Source: Sulfurimonas sp. (GTDB taxonomy: Bacteria > Campylobacterota > Campylobacteria > Campylobacterales > Sulfurimonadaceae). From it: a stretch of DNA of 34,809 bases. The position numbers were made by a program, and so were the translations under genes. Shown one piece after another: positions 10,161 through 19,836 of this stretch. The DNA lies in assembly GCA_021157665.1 (NCBI GenBank), contig JAGGWE010000068.1, positions 1-34,809 on the forward strand, written 5' to 3'. Below the pieces are notes generated by a model that was not told where the DNA came from, ran no database searches, and was given only the letters and a program-made list of their open reading frames with translations. Numbering within the stretch: the stretch's first letter is position 1; the number at the start of each line of letters is the position of its first letter.

Positions 10161-11580
10161 CAAAACGATACTCATTATAAGAAGTATCACTCTTATTTGT
10201 TCCATCAGACTTTAATATAGAATCATCAACATCAACAAAACCTAGTCTTACTTTAGCCACTAAATTTTTACTAATATTTTGATACATATCCACATGGATA
10301 ACTTTATTATCTGCAGCGACACCATCTTTGTTATCATCAAAATCCTGAATAACATAACGAGCCATAATACTAAAACCTGGTATTATATTAGCCTTACCAA
10401 AGTCATATCCAGCTCTAAACATATAACTTTTTGTATTTGCATACCAATTATACTGAGCCAATGCACGAGTAAATCCACCAGTAGGAAATCCTCTCCATGG
10501 AGTTACTAAGTCAGCTTTATCTGCAACTTTAGAATATCCAAAACGAGCTAAAAAAGCATCTTTTTTTATATCTAATCTAAGTGCTAAAAAATTAGAATCT
10601 AAACTATTTTCATCTGTATAGCCATGTTGATTTGCTTTAAGATTTGCAACACCATAAGATGCCCCTAAATGATCAAACTGTTGCATATATCTCAATCCAG
10701 GTATAAGTTTCCATCCATTATTAATTGGAATTGTATAGTGACTCTCAAAAGTAAGATTACTAATAACATCAGGAACAAGAGCATAACTAAGATTTAATTT
10801 TAGATTTTTTATAGATTTATTTGTGATTGTTGCGATTAACAACTTATTATTATCACCTATTCTATCAACTGTTAAGTTTTTATTAATAGCAGAATCATCA
10901 TTTTCTTCCCAATCATTAACTGCTATAACATCATGAGAATTAGTATGGTCACGAAGTTTCTGTTTATCCATATATGCCAACTGTATCGTTGTTTTTAGTA
11001 TCTCTTTTATAGTGGCAGTAAGACCATCAAATGTATTTGGTATCATTTTTGTATCATTTGATTTTGTAAAAACAGATTCAAATAATTGCCTACCAAGAAT
11101 AAAAGTTGTTTTATTTATCTCATATTGTAAATATGCCTGTCCAAACAGAGTCATACCAAATTTATTATCATTTACCACATCATAACGACTAAAAGTATCT
11201 TTACCAGATTTTACCAAACCTACATCTTGAGCATCTTCTCTAAACCAAGCTGGATTTTGAGAAGTATATAAACCTATCGTTGCACTAAGTCCAGATATTG
11301 GTGCCGTTTTATAAATAAAGCTACCCCCTACACCCATTGCTTTATGGTCAAACTTCGAGTTATCTTTGTAATCATACATAAATATATTTGTTCTAAGTCG
11401 TCCATAAAACATACCCTCAGTAAACACTTCACTGATTGTATCTACAGAAGATGGTACTTTATTATACTCAACTGTCATATTAGGTTTTAATGTAACTTTC
11501 TCACTTACTAAAGTTGCACAAAGTGTTGTTCCTAATGCCATGGATGATAAACCTAGCATTACTAATTTAAATATTTTCAT
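10141..11580 (-). CDS. Outer-membrane porin (OprD-like, Campylobacterota type)
   Basis: Signal peptide [24 protein letters not shown], amphipathic beta-rich body, C-terminal aromatic strand (YRFELNYFF). Track ORF extends to 11607; the ATG at 11578-11580 precedes the signal peptide. Confidence 0.8.
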   Translation of the reverse strand: MKIFKLVMLGLSSMALGTTLCATLVSEKVTLKPNMTVEYNKVPSSVDTISEVFTEGMFYGRLRTNIFMYDYKDNSKFDHKAMGVGGSFIYKTAPISGLSATIGLYTSQNPAWFREDAQDVGLVKSGKDTFSRYDVVNDNKFGMTLFGQAYLQYEINKTTFILGRQLFESVFTKSNDTKMIPNTFDGLTATIKEILKTTIQLAYMDKQKLRDHTNSHDVIAVNDWEENDDSAINKNLTVDRIGDNNKLLIATITNKSIKNLKLNLSYALVPDVISNLTFESHYTIPINNGWKLIPGLRYMQQFDHLGASYGVANLKANQHGYTDENSLDSNFLALRLDIKKDAFLARFGYSKVADKADLVTPWRGFPTGGFTRALAQYNWYANTKSYMFRAGYDFGKANIIPGFSIMARYVIQDFDDNKDGVAADNKVIHVDMYQNISKNLVAKVRLGFVDVDDSILKSDGTNKSDTSYNEYRFELNYFF

Positions 11581-12991
11581 TTTCTTTTTTCTCCGCAATC
11601 TCTTCAATATTATTTTCTAAAATATCTCTATAATCATAAATTGATTCTACATATTTTACAGGTTCTTCACCCCTTGCATATCCATATTTTAATGTTCTAT
11701 AATATTTTTTCTTAGAAAGAAGTGGTAAAACTTGCTTTAAATCACTCCATATATCTGGATTATATCCAAGTCTTACAGCTAATTTTCTAGCATCATTAAG
11801 ATGCCCCATCCCAACATTATATGCAGCTAATGCAAATTTCAAACGATTCTCACCATCTATCTCTTGTGGTACAAACTTTATCATCTGTTTAAGATGTCTT
11901 GTACCACCAACAATACTCTGTTTTGGGTCAAGACGATTTTTAACACCTAAAATTTTTGCTGTAGTTTTTGTAAGCATCATCATACCTCTAACCCCAGTAA
12001 AACTTTTGGCATGTGGATTCCAATGTGATTCTTGATAAGATATGGCTGCTAAAAGTTCCCAAGGGATAGAATATCTCTCTCCTGCATTAATAAAAATCTT
12101 TTTATATTTTGGTAGCCTTGTTTCAATTCTTTTATAAAACATTTTATTATCATAATAATCAAAGAAATGGATATTGCTATAATAATGATCTTTTAATTCT
12201 GCCATTTTTCCTCTTTGATTAAAATCATTTAACCAAGAGTACATATCAGCTTCTAATTCATCTGCACCTTTTGGTAGAACCCATGCTAATTGCTCTCTTT
12301 CACTTATAGTAAATGCTAAATGCATCTCAGGATAGTATCGCAAATTTAGTGCATATATATTTGAATCAGCAATAGTGCAATCTATTTTATGTGAAGCAAC
12401 CTGTTCTAAAAGTTCTTCTGTTGAATCACTGCTAAAAGTGGCATTAATATCAAAACCATCTTTAATTAATGAACGAATAGTATCGCTATAACTTGTTCCT
12501 TCACCAACTTTTAAATTTAACCCAACTAAACTTTCAACATCTCTTGGAAACTTTTTACTTTTTATCATACTACGATTACATATAACCTGCTCTTGTACTT
12601 CAAAGTATGATGGTCCAAAATTAAACTCTTTTTCCCGTTTAGCAGTTTTAGTAAGTGAAGCAGATGTAATATGAATAGTTGAATCTTTACCTAATTCTAT
12701 AGCATCTTTAACAGTATTAGCCGTTACTATTTTAAGTTTAACATCTAAGGAGTCTGCGTAGGCTTTTAAAAGGTCATACTCAAAACCTTGCGCTCCATTT
12801 GCCCCTATATAGTAAGTAGAAGGTGCATTTAGTAAAACAACTTTTAACTCTTTATCTTTTTTTATTTTATCTAAAACTGACAACTGCTTTATCTTATGAA
12901 TAGGTGAGTATGCTGAATGAGACAACCATCCAAACATAAAAAAAGAGAGAGCAAAGAAAATTAAAAGAAAAGGCTTTTTATACTGTTCCAT
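11567..12991 (-). CDS. MltF-like membrane-bound lytic transglycosylase (SBP_bac_3 plus SLT domains)
   Basis: N-terminal TM, periplasmic solute-binding-like domain, SLT motifs ([43 protein letters not shown]). Confidence 0.88.
   Translation of the reverse strand: MEQYKKPFLLIFFALSFFMFGWLSHSAYSPIHKIKQLSVLDKIKKDKELKVVLLNAPSTYYIGANGAQGFEYDLLKAYADSLDVKLKIVTANTVKDAIELGKDSTIHITSASLTKTAKREKEFNFGPSYFEVQEQVICNRSMIKSKKFPRDVESLVGLNLKVGEGTSYSDTIRSLIKDGFDINATFSSDSTEELLEQVASHKIDCTIADSNIYALNLRYYPEMHLAFTISEREQLAWVLPKGADELEADMYSWLNDFNQRGKMAELKDHYYSNIHFFDYYDNKMFYKRIETRLPKYKKIFINAGERYSIPWELLAAISYQESHWNPHAKSFTGVRGMMMLTKTTAKILGVKNRLDPKQSIVGGTRHLKQMIKFVPQEIDGENRLKFALAAYNVGMGHLNDARKLAVRLGYNPDIWSDLKQVLPLLSKKKYYRTLKYGYARGEEPVKYVESIYDYRDILENNIEEIAEKKENENI
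12006..12018 (+). repeat. Dispersed motif, 12/13
   Basis: TTGGCATGTGGAT inside the mltF-like gene (NPHAKS). Confidence 0.85.
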
Positions 12992-12993
12992 GA

Positions 12994-13261
12994 TAAGTAC
13001 TTCTCCATAAAGAACCCCAACTTCAGCGATAAGTAAATTAGTTCTAGTGCTAGGCAGATTTATGCAGGACTAGTTTACTAGTTCAAATGAATCTAACGAC
13101 GCAATAGTGCTATTTACTTATCGCCCGAAGGGAAGCTTAAAAAGAGGGCTACTACTTCGTTGAAAATCCTTGAAGCTACTAGTAGCTCCTACGAATCTTC
13201 GCCTTGCATTAGCCCTCTTTTTAATCTTCTGAAGTTAGGGTTCTTTATGGAGAAGTACTTA
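12994..13261. mobile_element. Composite inverted-repeat (MITE-like) element in the mltF leader
   Basis: 33-nt terminal arms (12994-13026 and 13229-13261) with one mismatch; nested 13-bp stem GCGATAAGTAAAT (13026-13038)/ATTTACTTATCGC (about 13111-13123); contains copy A2. Confidence 0.7.
13138..13224 (-). repeat. Dispersed hairpin element, copy A2 (nested)
   Basis: Perfect 15-nt arms TTAAAAAGAGGGCTA/TAGCCCTCTTTTTAA; on the - strand reads TAATGCAAGGCGAAGATTCGTAGGAGCTACTAGTAGCTTCAAGG...AACGAAGTAGTAGCC. Confidence 0.65.
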
Positions 13262-13281
13262 CATATTCTACATTTATAAGC

Positions 13282-14568
13282 TTACGCAAATATAAAACGA
13301 TTAACCCCATTATCATACTCATGAGCTAAAACTTCATCATGTACTTTCAAAATAGAATCAACTAAATATAAACCTAATCCAAAACTATTTTTTGAAGGAT
13401 TGTCTTTTGTAAATGGTTCAATATAATATGAGAGAGGATATTTAATACACTCTCCTAAGCTTTCAAAACATAATTCATTATTTATCATTACAATTTTTAT
13501 ATGTTTATCAACTGAATACTTTATGCCATTATCAATCATATTTTTTATAGCCGTTGTATATAATCTATAATTTGCGTATATCTTTTCTGATGAAGAAACC
13601 CATATAGTTACAGACTCTTTATCTATCATTGCCATATCTATAGCACCATCTATAATATCTACTAGCCTATACTCTTTAAAATCACTTTTATCATTTAAAG
13701 ATGTAACCTCTTCAATAAGAGCAAACTCTCCTACAAGAGACTCCAATCTTCCAAAAATAGAACTAAATCTATCTCTTTGCTTTTGTGTATCTAACATCTG
13801 CGTAGCAATAGTACCTTTAGCTATAGGTGTTTTAAGTTCATGCATAATATTTCTTAAAAAAAGTGTACGAGATTCTAAGAGATTATTAATCTTTATTCTT
13901 GTATTTTCCATCTCTGTAGCTATTAGTGCGATTTCATCTTTACCATTTGTTTGAAATGATACATTCATATCACCATTACCATATTGAGCAATCTTTTTTC
14001 TTAGTCTAATTAAGGGTCTTAATCTTTGTAAAATAAGTATAAAAGAGATAAAAACTATCAAGATAATTATTGCATAAGCATAAAACATATTCCAAGGTCT
14101 ATAAGGTTTTAAATCTTCATCATGAATAAGTATATAACCTTTTGGTGATTGTATATAAAAGAAAATTTTATATGAGTATTGGAGCATAGTTATTCTTAAG
14201 TTTTTAACTACTTTTTGAGAAAAAGATTCCTCATTTCTTAAAAGCTGATTTATATTTTCAAAACCTTTTCTTTTTAAAATCTTACCTTTTTTGAGAACTT
14301 TTTTTTGCTCTGATACATCTTTTTCAATTTTAAAATTATAAACAGCAAGATTTGCTTCAAATAAAATATTTACATTTTCTTTTTGCATATGTTCACGATA
14401 TATCTGTGTAATTACTGAGTATTTTGTAAAAATATGATTTATATATTGTTGCTTGTTAAGTTTATAAAACTCCCAAAACACCGCACTTATGATAACAAGT
14501 GTTACAATTAAAGCAAAAAGTACAGTTAAAAGTACAGCATGTTTACGCAATATTTGTCTCCTTATCAA
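13282..14568 (-). CDS. Sensor histidine kinase (ArsS-like)
   Basis: Two TMs, HAMP region, H-box RNIMHELKTPIAKGTIATQML, N-box IKNMIDNGIKYS, G-box NSFGLGLYLVDSI. Confidence 0.88.
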   Translation of the reverse strand: MIRRQILRKHAVLLTVLFALIVTLVIISAVFWEFYKLNKQQYINHIFTKYSVITQIYREHMQKENVNILFEANLAVYNFKIEKDVSEQKKVLKKGKILKRKGFENINQLLRNEESFSQKVVKNLRITMLQYSYKIFFYIQSPKGYILIHDEDLKPYRPWNMFYAYAIIILIVFISFILILQRLRPLIRLRKKIAQYGNGDMNVSFQTNGKDEIALIATEMENTRIKINNLLESRTLFLRNIMHELKTPIAKGTIATQMLDTQKQRDRFSSIFGRLESLVGEFALIEEVTSLNDKSDFKEYRLVDIIDGAIDMAMIDKESVTIWVSSSEKIYANYRLYTTAIKNMIDNGIKYSVDKHIKIVMINNELCFESLGECIKYPLSYYIEPFTKDNPSKNSFGLGLYLVDSILKVHDEVLAHEYDNGVNRFIFA

Positions 14569-14621
14569 AGGAAGTAATTCCTTCGCTAATTCCTCTCACT
14601 AAAGAAAAAATTATATAATTT

Positions 14622-15284
14622 TTATTTAAGAAGTTTGTAACCAACACCTCTAACAGATTCTATAAGTGTTTTATCACCAAGTTTATTTCTAATTCTACCA
14701 ACCATAACATCTATACTTTTGTTTGATGAATCTTCATTTATAGCATTTACATTATGGATTAAATCTTCTCTTGAAACAACTAAACCTTGCTTTGAAATCA
14801 TGTATGAAAGTATTCCAAACTCTGCATTTGTTAAATCAATATTTCTACTTTTATATGAGATAATCATAGTTGAATTATCACATTTAAAATCACTTTTAGA
14901 TTCCTCTTTTGCCTCTGTTCTAGCTTCATATCTTCTTAAAACTGAATGAATCCTAGCTTCTAGTTCTCGTGGATCATATGGTTTTGGCATATAATCATCA
15001 GCACCAAGTTCAAGAGCTCTAACTTTATCAGTAACATCACTTCTTGCTGATGAGATAATAATAGGAATATCCTGACGCTCACGAATTGCTTCACAAACTT
15101 CTAAACCATCCATCCCCGGAAGGGTAAGATCTAATATGACTAAATCAAATGGTTCTAGTTTTAATATACTAACAGCTTTAAATGGATCATCTTCTGTAAT
15201 CACTTCAAACTCAAACTGTTCTAAATACTCAGTAAGTATTTCAGCTAACTCTAAATCATCTTCAATCATTAATATTTTTTTCAT
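14622..15284 (-). CDS. OmpR-family response regulator (ArsR-like)
   Basis: Receiver domain (IEDDLELAEILTEYL, DLVILDLTLPGMDG, ARSDVTDKVRALELGADDYMPKPYDPRELEARI) plus winged helix. Confidence 0.92.
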   Translation of the reverse strand: MKKILMIEDDLELAEILTEYLEQFEFEVITEDDPFKAVSILKLEPFDLVILDLTLPGMDGLEVCEAIRERQDIPIIISSARSDVTDKVRALELGADDYMPKPYDPRELEARIHSVLRRYEARTEAKEESKSDFKCDNSTMIISYKSRNIDLTNAEFGILSYMISKQGLVVSREDLIHNVNAINEDSSNKSIDVMVGRIRNKLGDKTLIESVRGVGYKLLK

Positions 15285-15331
15285 ATTTAATCCATATTCT
15301 TTATTTAGTATATAAGTATATCTAAGTAAAG

Positions 15332-17473
15332 TTAAGCAGAAAATAACTTAACTATATTATAAGCAATATATGCCATAACATATGCTGTCACAGATGTAAA
15401 TGCTAAAAGATAAAAGAAGTATCTTATCCCACCTGCTTCACGAGTAAATACTATTGAAGCAGCTAAACATGGTAAATAAATCATAATTACCACGATAAAA
15501 GCGATTGCTGATGGAAATGATATATTTTTACTAATTGCATTGATAAGAGAACTATCTTCTTCATCTACATCAGCACCTAATGAATATAAAACTCCTAAAG
15601 TTGATACAACAACCTCTTTTGCAGCTAATCCAGCCTGCAGTGCAACACTCATTTTCCAGTCAAAGCCAAGTGGTGCAAATATTGGTACTGAAAATTTACC
15701 AATAGTCCCTAAATAACTTTGTTCTAAATGTTCAACAGCCAATTGATTCTCAAAATCTATTTTTTCATCTTCATTAATTGCCATTTCAATCTTAGTTTCA
15801 TACTCTTGAACTAACTCTAAATTATGAGGATAATTACTTAAAAACCAAATAAGAATAGAAGCAGCGGCAATAAATGTACCTGCTTTTTTCAAATACATCA
15901 TAGTTTTTGTTAAAACTGTATGCCAAATAAGTTTTACAGAGGGAAGTCTATACTTTGGCATCTCCATAACAAATGGCTCATCTTCACCTTTAAAAGCTGT
16001 AAGTTTTAAGATTTTCGCAGCTATTAAACCTAACATAGCACCACCAATATAAATAAGAAAAAGAATATTCCCAGCCATCTCAGGAGAGAAAAAAGCCCCT
16101 GCAAAAAGGACATAAACAGGTAGTTTAGCACCACAACTCATAAAACCTATGATAAAAAGTGTTAAAAGTCTATCTCGATCATTTTTAAGAATTCTTGCAG
16201 ACATATAAGCTGGAATAGAACAACCAAAACCAGTTACAAGAGGGATAAATGATTGTCCGTGAAGTCCAAATTTATGAAAAAATCCATCAAGCAAAAATGC
16301 AACTCTTGACATATATCCTGTACCCTCTAAAAGAGCAATCCCTATAAAAAGAATAATAATATTTGGAGTAAAAAGTACAATCGCACCAACCCCAGCAATA
16401 ATTCCATCAACAACAAGTGAACGCATATCATCATTTGCTATTGTTGCACCAACAACATCACCCAACCAAGCAAAAAAACCATCTATATACTCCATAGGAA
16501 TTGCCCCAACTTCAAATGTAAGTTGAAATAATCCCCACATAAAAAATAAAAATATAGGAATCCCAAAGAGTTGATGGATTAAAACATTATCTATTTTTTC
16601 AGTTAGCGTTTTCTCTTTTTGCTCTTTTTTTTGCTTTACAACCTCAGTAACAATACCACGGTTAAAAGAAGCATACTCTTCTGCAAAAGCTTCTCTAATG
16701 TCATCACTATCATGATGAAGTTCCACATGCCGAGATGCTTCTATGAGAATAGGTTGAAGTTCTGTCCAGATAGGATTTTCATGAATTCTTTTATAAGTCT
16801 TAGGATTGTTTTTTAAAAGATTAATCGCCACATGCCGATAAGAATTGTTAGCTTCATATTTATGTTTTTCTAAATACTTAACAATTACAGTAATCTCTTC
16901 TTCAACTGCCTCACTAAAAATCAGTTTAGATTCTTGTTTTTCACTTTCATACTGAGTTAAAACAGCATCAATAAGATCATCAATACCCTCTTTTGTTTGA
17001 GCTGAAACTTTAATACAAGGGACACCTAAAAGCTGAGTCATATACTCTGCATCTATCTCTATCCCCTCTTTTTGAGCTTCATCACTCATATTTAGAGCTA
17101 TAACAACATCTTTTGACATACTCATAAGTTCAGAAGTAAGTTGAAGATTTTTTGCTAAATTTGTAGAGTCTACTACATTAATGATAAGGTCATAACTCTC
17201 AGCGCATAAATATTTATGAGTTACTCTCTCCTCGATAGTATAATCAGTAAATGCATATGTTCCAGGTAAATCTACTACTGTAAAATGATGATTTTTATAA
17301 TCAAATAAAACCTCAGTTTTATCAACCGTTACACCAGAAAAATTTCCCACATGCAGATGAGCATTTGAGATAGAGTTAATAAGCATACTCTTACCAACAT
17401 TAGGCTGACCAACAAGTGCTACTTTTATATGATTAGCTATAATAGGGCAAATTTTAGAAGTTGATTCATTCAT
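15332..17473 (-). CDS. feoB: Ferrous iron transporter FeoB
   Basis: G-domain VGQPNVGKSMLINSI, VGNFSGVTVDKTE, DLPGTYAF; Gate motifs GFGCSIPAYMSARIL and FMSCGAKLPVYVLF. Confidence 0.95.
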   Translation of the reverse strand: MNESTSKICPIIANHIKVALVGQPNVGKSMLINSISNAHLHVGNFSGVTVDKTEVLFDYKNHHFTVVDLPGTYAFTDYTIEERVTHKYLCAESYDLIINVVDSTNLAKNLQLTSELMSMSKDVVIALNMSDEAQKEGIEIDAEYMTQLLGVPCIKVSAQTKEGIDDLIDAVLTQYESEKQESKLIFSEAVEEEITVIVKYLEKHKYEANNSYRHVAINLLKNNPKTYKRIHENPIWTELQPILIEASRHVELHHDSDDIREAFAEEYASFNRGIVTEVVKQKKEQKEKTLTEKIDNVLIHQLFGIPIFLFFMWGLFQLTFEVGAIPMEYIDGFFAWLGDVVGATIANDDMRSLVVDGIIAGVGAIVLFTPNIIILFIGIALLEGTGYMSRVAFLLDGFFHKFGLHGQSFIPLVTGFGCSIPAYMSARILKNDRDRLLTLFIIGFMSCGAKLPVYVLFAGAFFSPEMAGNILFLIYIGGAMLGLIAAKILKLTAFKGEDEPFVMEMPKYRLPSVKLIWHTVLTKTMMYLKKAGTFIAAASILIWFLSNYPHNLELVQEYETKIEMAINEDEKIDFENQLAVEHLEQSYLGTIGKFSVPIFAPLGFDWKMSVALQAGLAAKEVVVSTLGVLYSLGADVDEEDSSLINAISKNISFPSAIAFIVVIMIYLPCLAASIVFTREAGGIRYFFYLLAFTSVTAYVMAYIAYNIVKLFSA
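16721..16733 (-). repeat. Dispersed motif, 13/13 with Y at position 2
   Basis: TTCCACATGCCGA inside feoB (SRHVEL). Confidence 0.85.
16826..16838 (-). repeat. Dispersed motif, 11/13
   Basis: CGCCACATGCCGA inside feoB (YRHVAI), about 100 bp from the previous copy. Confidence 0.75.
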
Positions 17474-17697
17474 ATTTTTTGTACCTCTATTAGTCCTGCT
17501 TCTTCAGCTCTTAAAGCTATTTTCATTTTTCCAACTTGTACCTCTATAGTACTTTTAGCAGGAGCATGTTCAATTATCTCTATAACTGCTTCTTTCATAA
17601 TTCCAAAAGAGATAAGTCTCTGTTTTAAATCAGATTTTGCATTTAACTTAACTACTTTAACTACACAAGCTTTTTGACAATCTTTTAATGTTTTCAT
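17470..17697 (-). CDS. feoA: FeoA-domain protein
   Basis: 75 aa, FeoA SH3-like fold signature (LKQRLISFGIMKEAVIEIIEHAP); overlaps the feoB start. Confidence 0.85.
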   Translation of the reverse strand: MKTLKDCQKACVVKVVKLNAKSDLKQRLISFGIMKEAVIEIIEHAPAKSTIEVQVGKMKIALRAEEAGLIEVQKI

Positions 17698-17705
17698 TAT
17701 AGTTC

Positions 17706-18929
17706 TTAAAAATTATAGTTAAGAGTTAACTGAATATGAGAATCATCAAATTCTGTTTTATCTGCAGACTCTTTATCTTCACCGATGATATAGTATAGTG
17801 ATGCATCAAACTCATCATTATATGCATACTCTATACCTAAATCTATCTCAGTTACATGAGCTTTCGTTCCACTTGCAATAGCATCAGCTTTAAAATCACC
17901 ATATGCTGCAAAGATATTTGCACCAGCAATCTCATAACCTAAAGATGCTACGAAAGATTTACCATCACCATAAGTTCCATCGTGAAGTGAACCAGCTGTC
18001 ATAGTATCCATATTTGTAAATGATGAACCACCACCAAATCCTTCAAAAATTTCTTTTCCATCATCTACACTTACATCATCATATGCCAATCCTGCAGTTA
18101 TGCCAAAAAATGAAGCTTCAACCATAGCTCCAGCGATACTACCATCTATATCGCTATTGTCTGATTCACTTTCACTTAAATACTGAGCAGCAACTGTAAG
18201 TTCAGCTTTGCCTAGTTCTAGTGTATATGCTGCATCTACATAAGTAGCTTTTGCAGCCTTATCAACATCATAATACCAAGCACCAGCTTCTAGGTTGTTT
18301 TTTGAATATACAGCAGCAGCCATATATGTTCCACTTCCATCTTCACGATTTGTTTCAACCCATTTATTATTAGTAACATTTTTATAATCAGCATCAACAC
18401 CCTGCCATCTTTGAATACTTGCTCCAATCAAAGTTAAACCAATATCATCAAATGTATAAGATGCAACTGCTGCTTCAAAAGTATGTGGAGTCATTCTTAT
18501 ATCATCACTATCTGCTAGAGGAGTATCTAGTAGTTGACGACCAACACAGATATTTAAACCATCATTTGCATAGTTAATATACGCTTCAGCTAACTCTGTA
18601 TAATGTTTTTCACTAGATGTTAACTCTTCATTAAACTTACCATCACTCTGTTCACCACTAAGAGCAGTGATAGCTTGTGATGTATAAACAGCAGCTCCTA
18701 GGGTAATCCCATGAAATGAAGCAGTTTCAAATTTTAACTGACCACCAATAGCAGATGCTGAAGTATCATTTTCACCAGCTACATCTGTATCAACATCAAG
18801 GTAACCAAAACGAATTTGACCACTTACTTCACCGTTTGTGAACATCTCTTGTATGCTAGAGACATCCTCTGCATACACACTACTTAAAATCACAGATGTT
18901 ACTAAACCTATTTTTAATATTCTTTTCAT
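17706..18929 (-). CDS. Outer-membrane porin
   Basis: Signal peptide MKRILKIGLVTSVILSSVYAED, beta-barrel alternation, C-terminal IQLTLNYNF. 8 bp from feoA. Confidence 0.8.
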   Translation of the reverse strand: MKRILKIGLVTSVILSSVYAEDVSSIQEMFTNGEVSGQIRFGYLDVDTDVAGENDTSASAIGGQLKFETASFHGITLGAAVYTSQAITALSGEQSDGKFNEELTSSEKHYTELAEAYINYANDGLNICVGRQLLDTPLADSDDIRMTPHTFEAAVASYTFDDIGLTLIGASIQRWQGVDADYKNVTNNKWVETNREDGSGTYMAAAVYSKNNLEAGAWYYDVDKAAKATYVDAAYTLELGKAELTVAAQYLSESESDNSDIDGSIAGAMVEASFFGITAGLAYDDVSVDDGKEIFEGFGGGSSFTNMDTMTAGSLHDGTYGDGKSFVASLGYEIAGANIFAAYGDFKADAIASGTKAHVTEIDLGIEYAYNDEFDASLYYIIGEDKESADKTEFDDSHIQLTLNYNF

Positions 18930-18989
18930 CATTTTCCCTAAATATTTTTTATGTTTGGAAATAATAACCATACTTATCTTAATTACAAA

Positions 18990-19018
18990 TTAATATTGAT
19001 ATGGATTATCAATATTAA
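18990..19018. promoter_or_regulatory. Fur-like palindrome upstream of porin-feoA-feoB
   Basis: TTAATATTGATA-TGGAT-TATCAATATTAA, perfect 12-5-12; inner TGATATGGATTATCA resembles the Fur 7-1-7 consensus TGATAATNATTATCA. Confidence 0.6.
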
Positions 19019-19091
19019 CATATCTTCTTTTCTTTTATCTCTTTAATAATTCAATTAGCTATAATACTGCAATTAAAATATAAGGTACTTT

Positions 19092-19649
19092 ATGAAATTT
19101 TTATGGACTCCCTCTTCTCACTTTAACCTAGCAAATCTTTTTACTTTTGTAAATATTACAGCAGGACTTATGGCTACTTATTTTATAACTCAAAACAATT
19201 TTTTCTTAGCAATTATTTTAGCTTGGGTTGGTGGGGCTTTTGATATTTTTGATGGAAAGATTGCTAGAAAATATAACTTATCAAATGAGTTTGGTGTTCA
19301 GCTTGATAGCTTTGCTGATTTTTTAAGCTTTGTTCTTGTTCCTGTATTTTTAATCTTTCAAGCAGTTTATGCCTCTTCACTCTCTGGCATGTGGCTTATC
19401 GTTGCAGCCATAGTAAGTATCTACTATGTAATCTCAGGACTTAGAAGATTAATCCACTTTAACCTACATACTGATGCAGGTGAAGTTGATAAATATTTCA
19501 CAGGTGTACCAACCCCACTTGGAGCGATACTTTTATGGTTAGTTTATTTAGCAGCTACTTACTCTTTAATCCCAGCTTTTTTAGTAGTTATGTTAATGGC
19601 TCTAATCGGATGGACTTTAAACTCAACTCTTAAAGTTCCACATCCTTAA
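19092..19649 (+). CDS. pssA: CDP-alcohol phosphatidyltransferase, probably phosphatidylserine synthase
   Basis: CDP-AP motif GGAFDIFDGKIARKYNLSNEFGVQLDSFADFLSF. Confidence 0.85.
   Translation: MKFLWTPSSHFNLANLFTFVNITAGLMATYFITQNNFFLAIILAWVGGAFDIFDGKIARKYNLSNEFGVQLDSFADFLSFVLVPVFLIFQAVYASSLSGMWLIVAAIVSIYYVISGLRRLIHFNLHTDAGEVDKYFTGVPTPLGAILLWLVYLAATYSLIPAFLVVMLMALIGWTLNSTLKVPHP
19384..19396 (+). repeat. Dispersed motif core copy, 10/13
   Basis: CTGGCATGTGGCT inside pssA. Confidence 0.6.
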
Positions 19650-19836
19650 TCCCTTTTATTTTAAATCTACAACTACCAACTGTAATAACTTTACCATTGG
19701 ATATAACACTTTTTATATACTCAAGAGTACCAATAGCGGCATCTTCACCAACTTCTTCTGAGATAATTTTGATTAAATCATTTTCACTTGTATCTGTCCA
19801 TATTTTCTCATAACTGTATTGTGTTTGTATTTTCAT
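19630..19836 (-). CDS. Small hypothetical protein
   Basis: 68-aa ORF abutting rmuC; convergent with pssA. Confidence 0.5.
   Translation of the reverse strand: MKIQTQYSYEKIWTDTSENDLIKIISEEVGEDAAIGTLEYIKSVISNGKVITVGSCRFKIKGIKDVEL

Noticed and set aside
10268-10281. TATCCACATGGATA palindrome in the porin gene
   Set aside because: Shares only CCACATG with the dispersed motif; probably chance within a variable barrel gene.
14563-14600. AAGGAAGTAATTCCTT hairpin upstream of the histidine kinase gene
   Set aside because: Only a 6-bp stem with no T-tract; too weak to call.
17345-17357. TCCCACATGCAGA in feoB as a motif copy
   Set aside because: Lacks the second C of GCC and encodes the conserved G2 region HVGNFSGVT; not counted.
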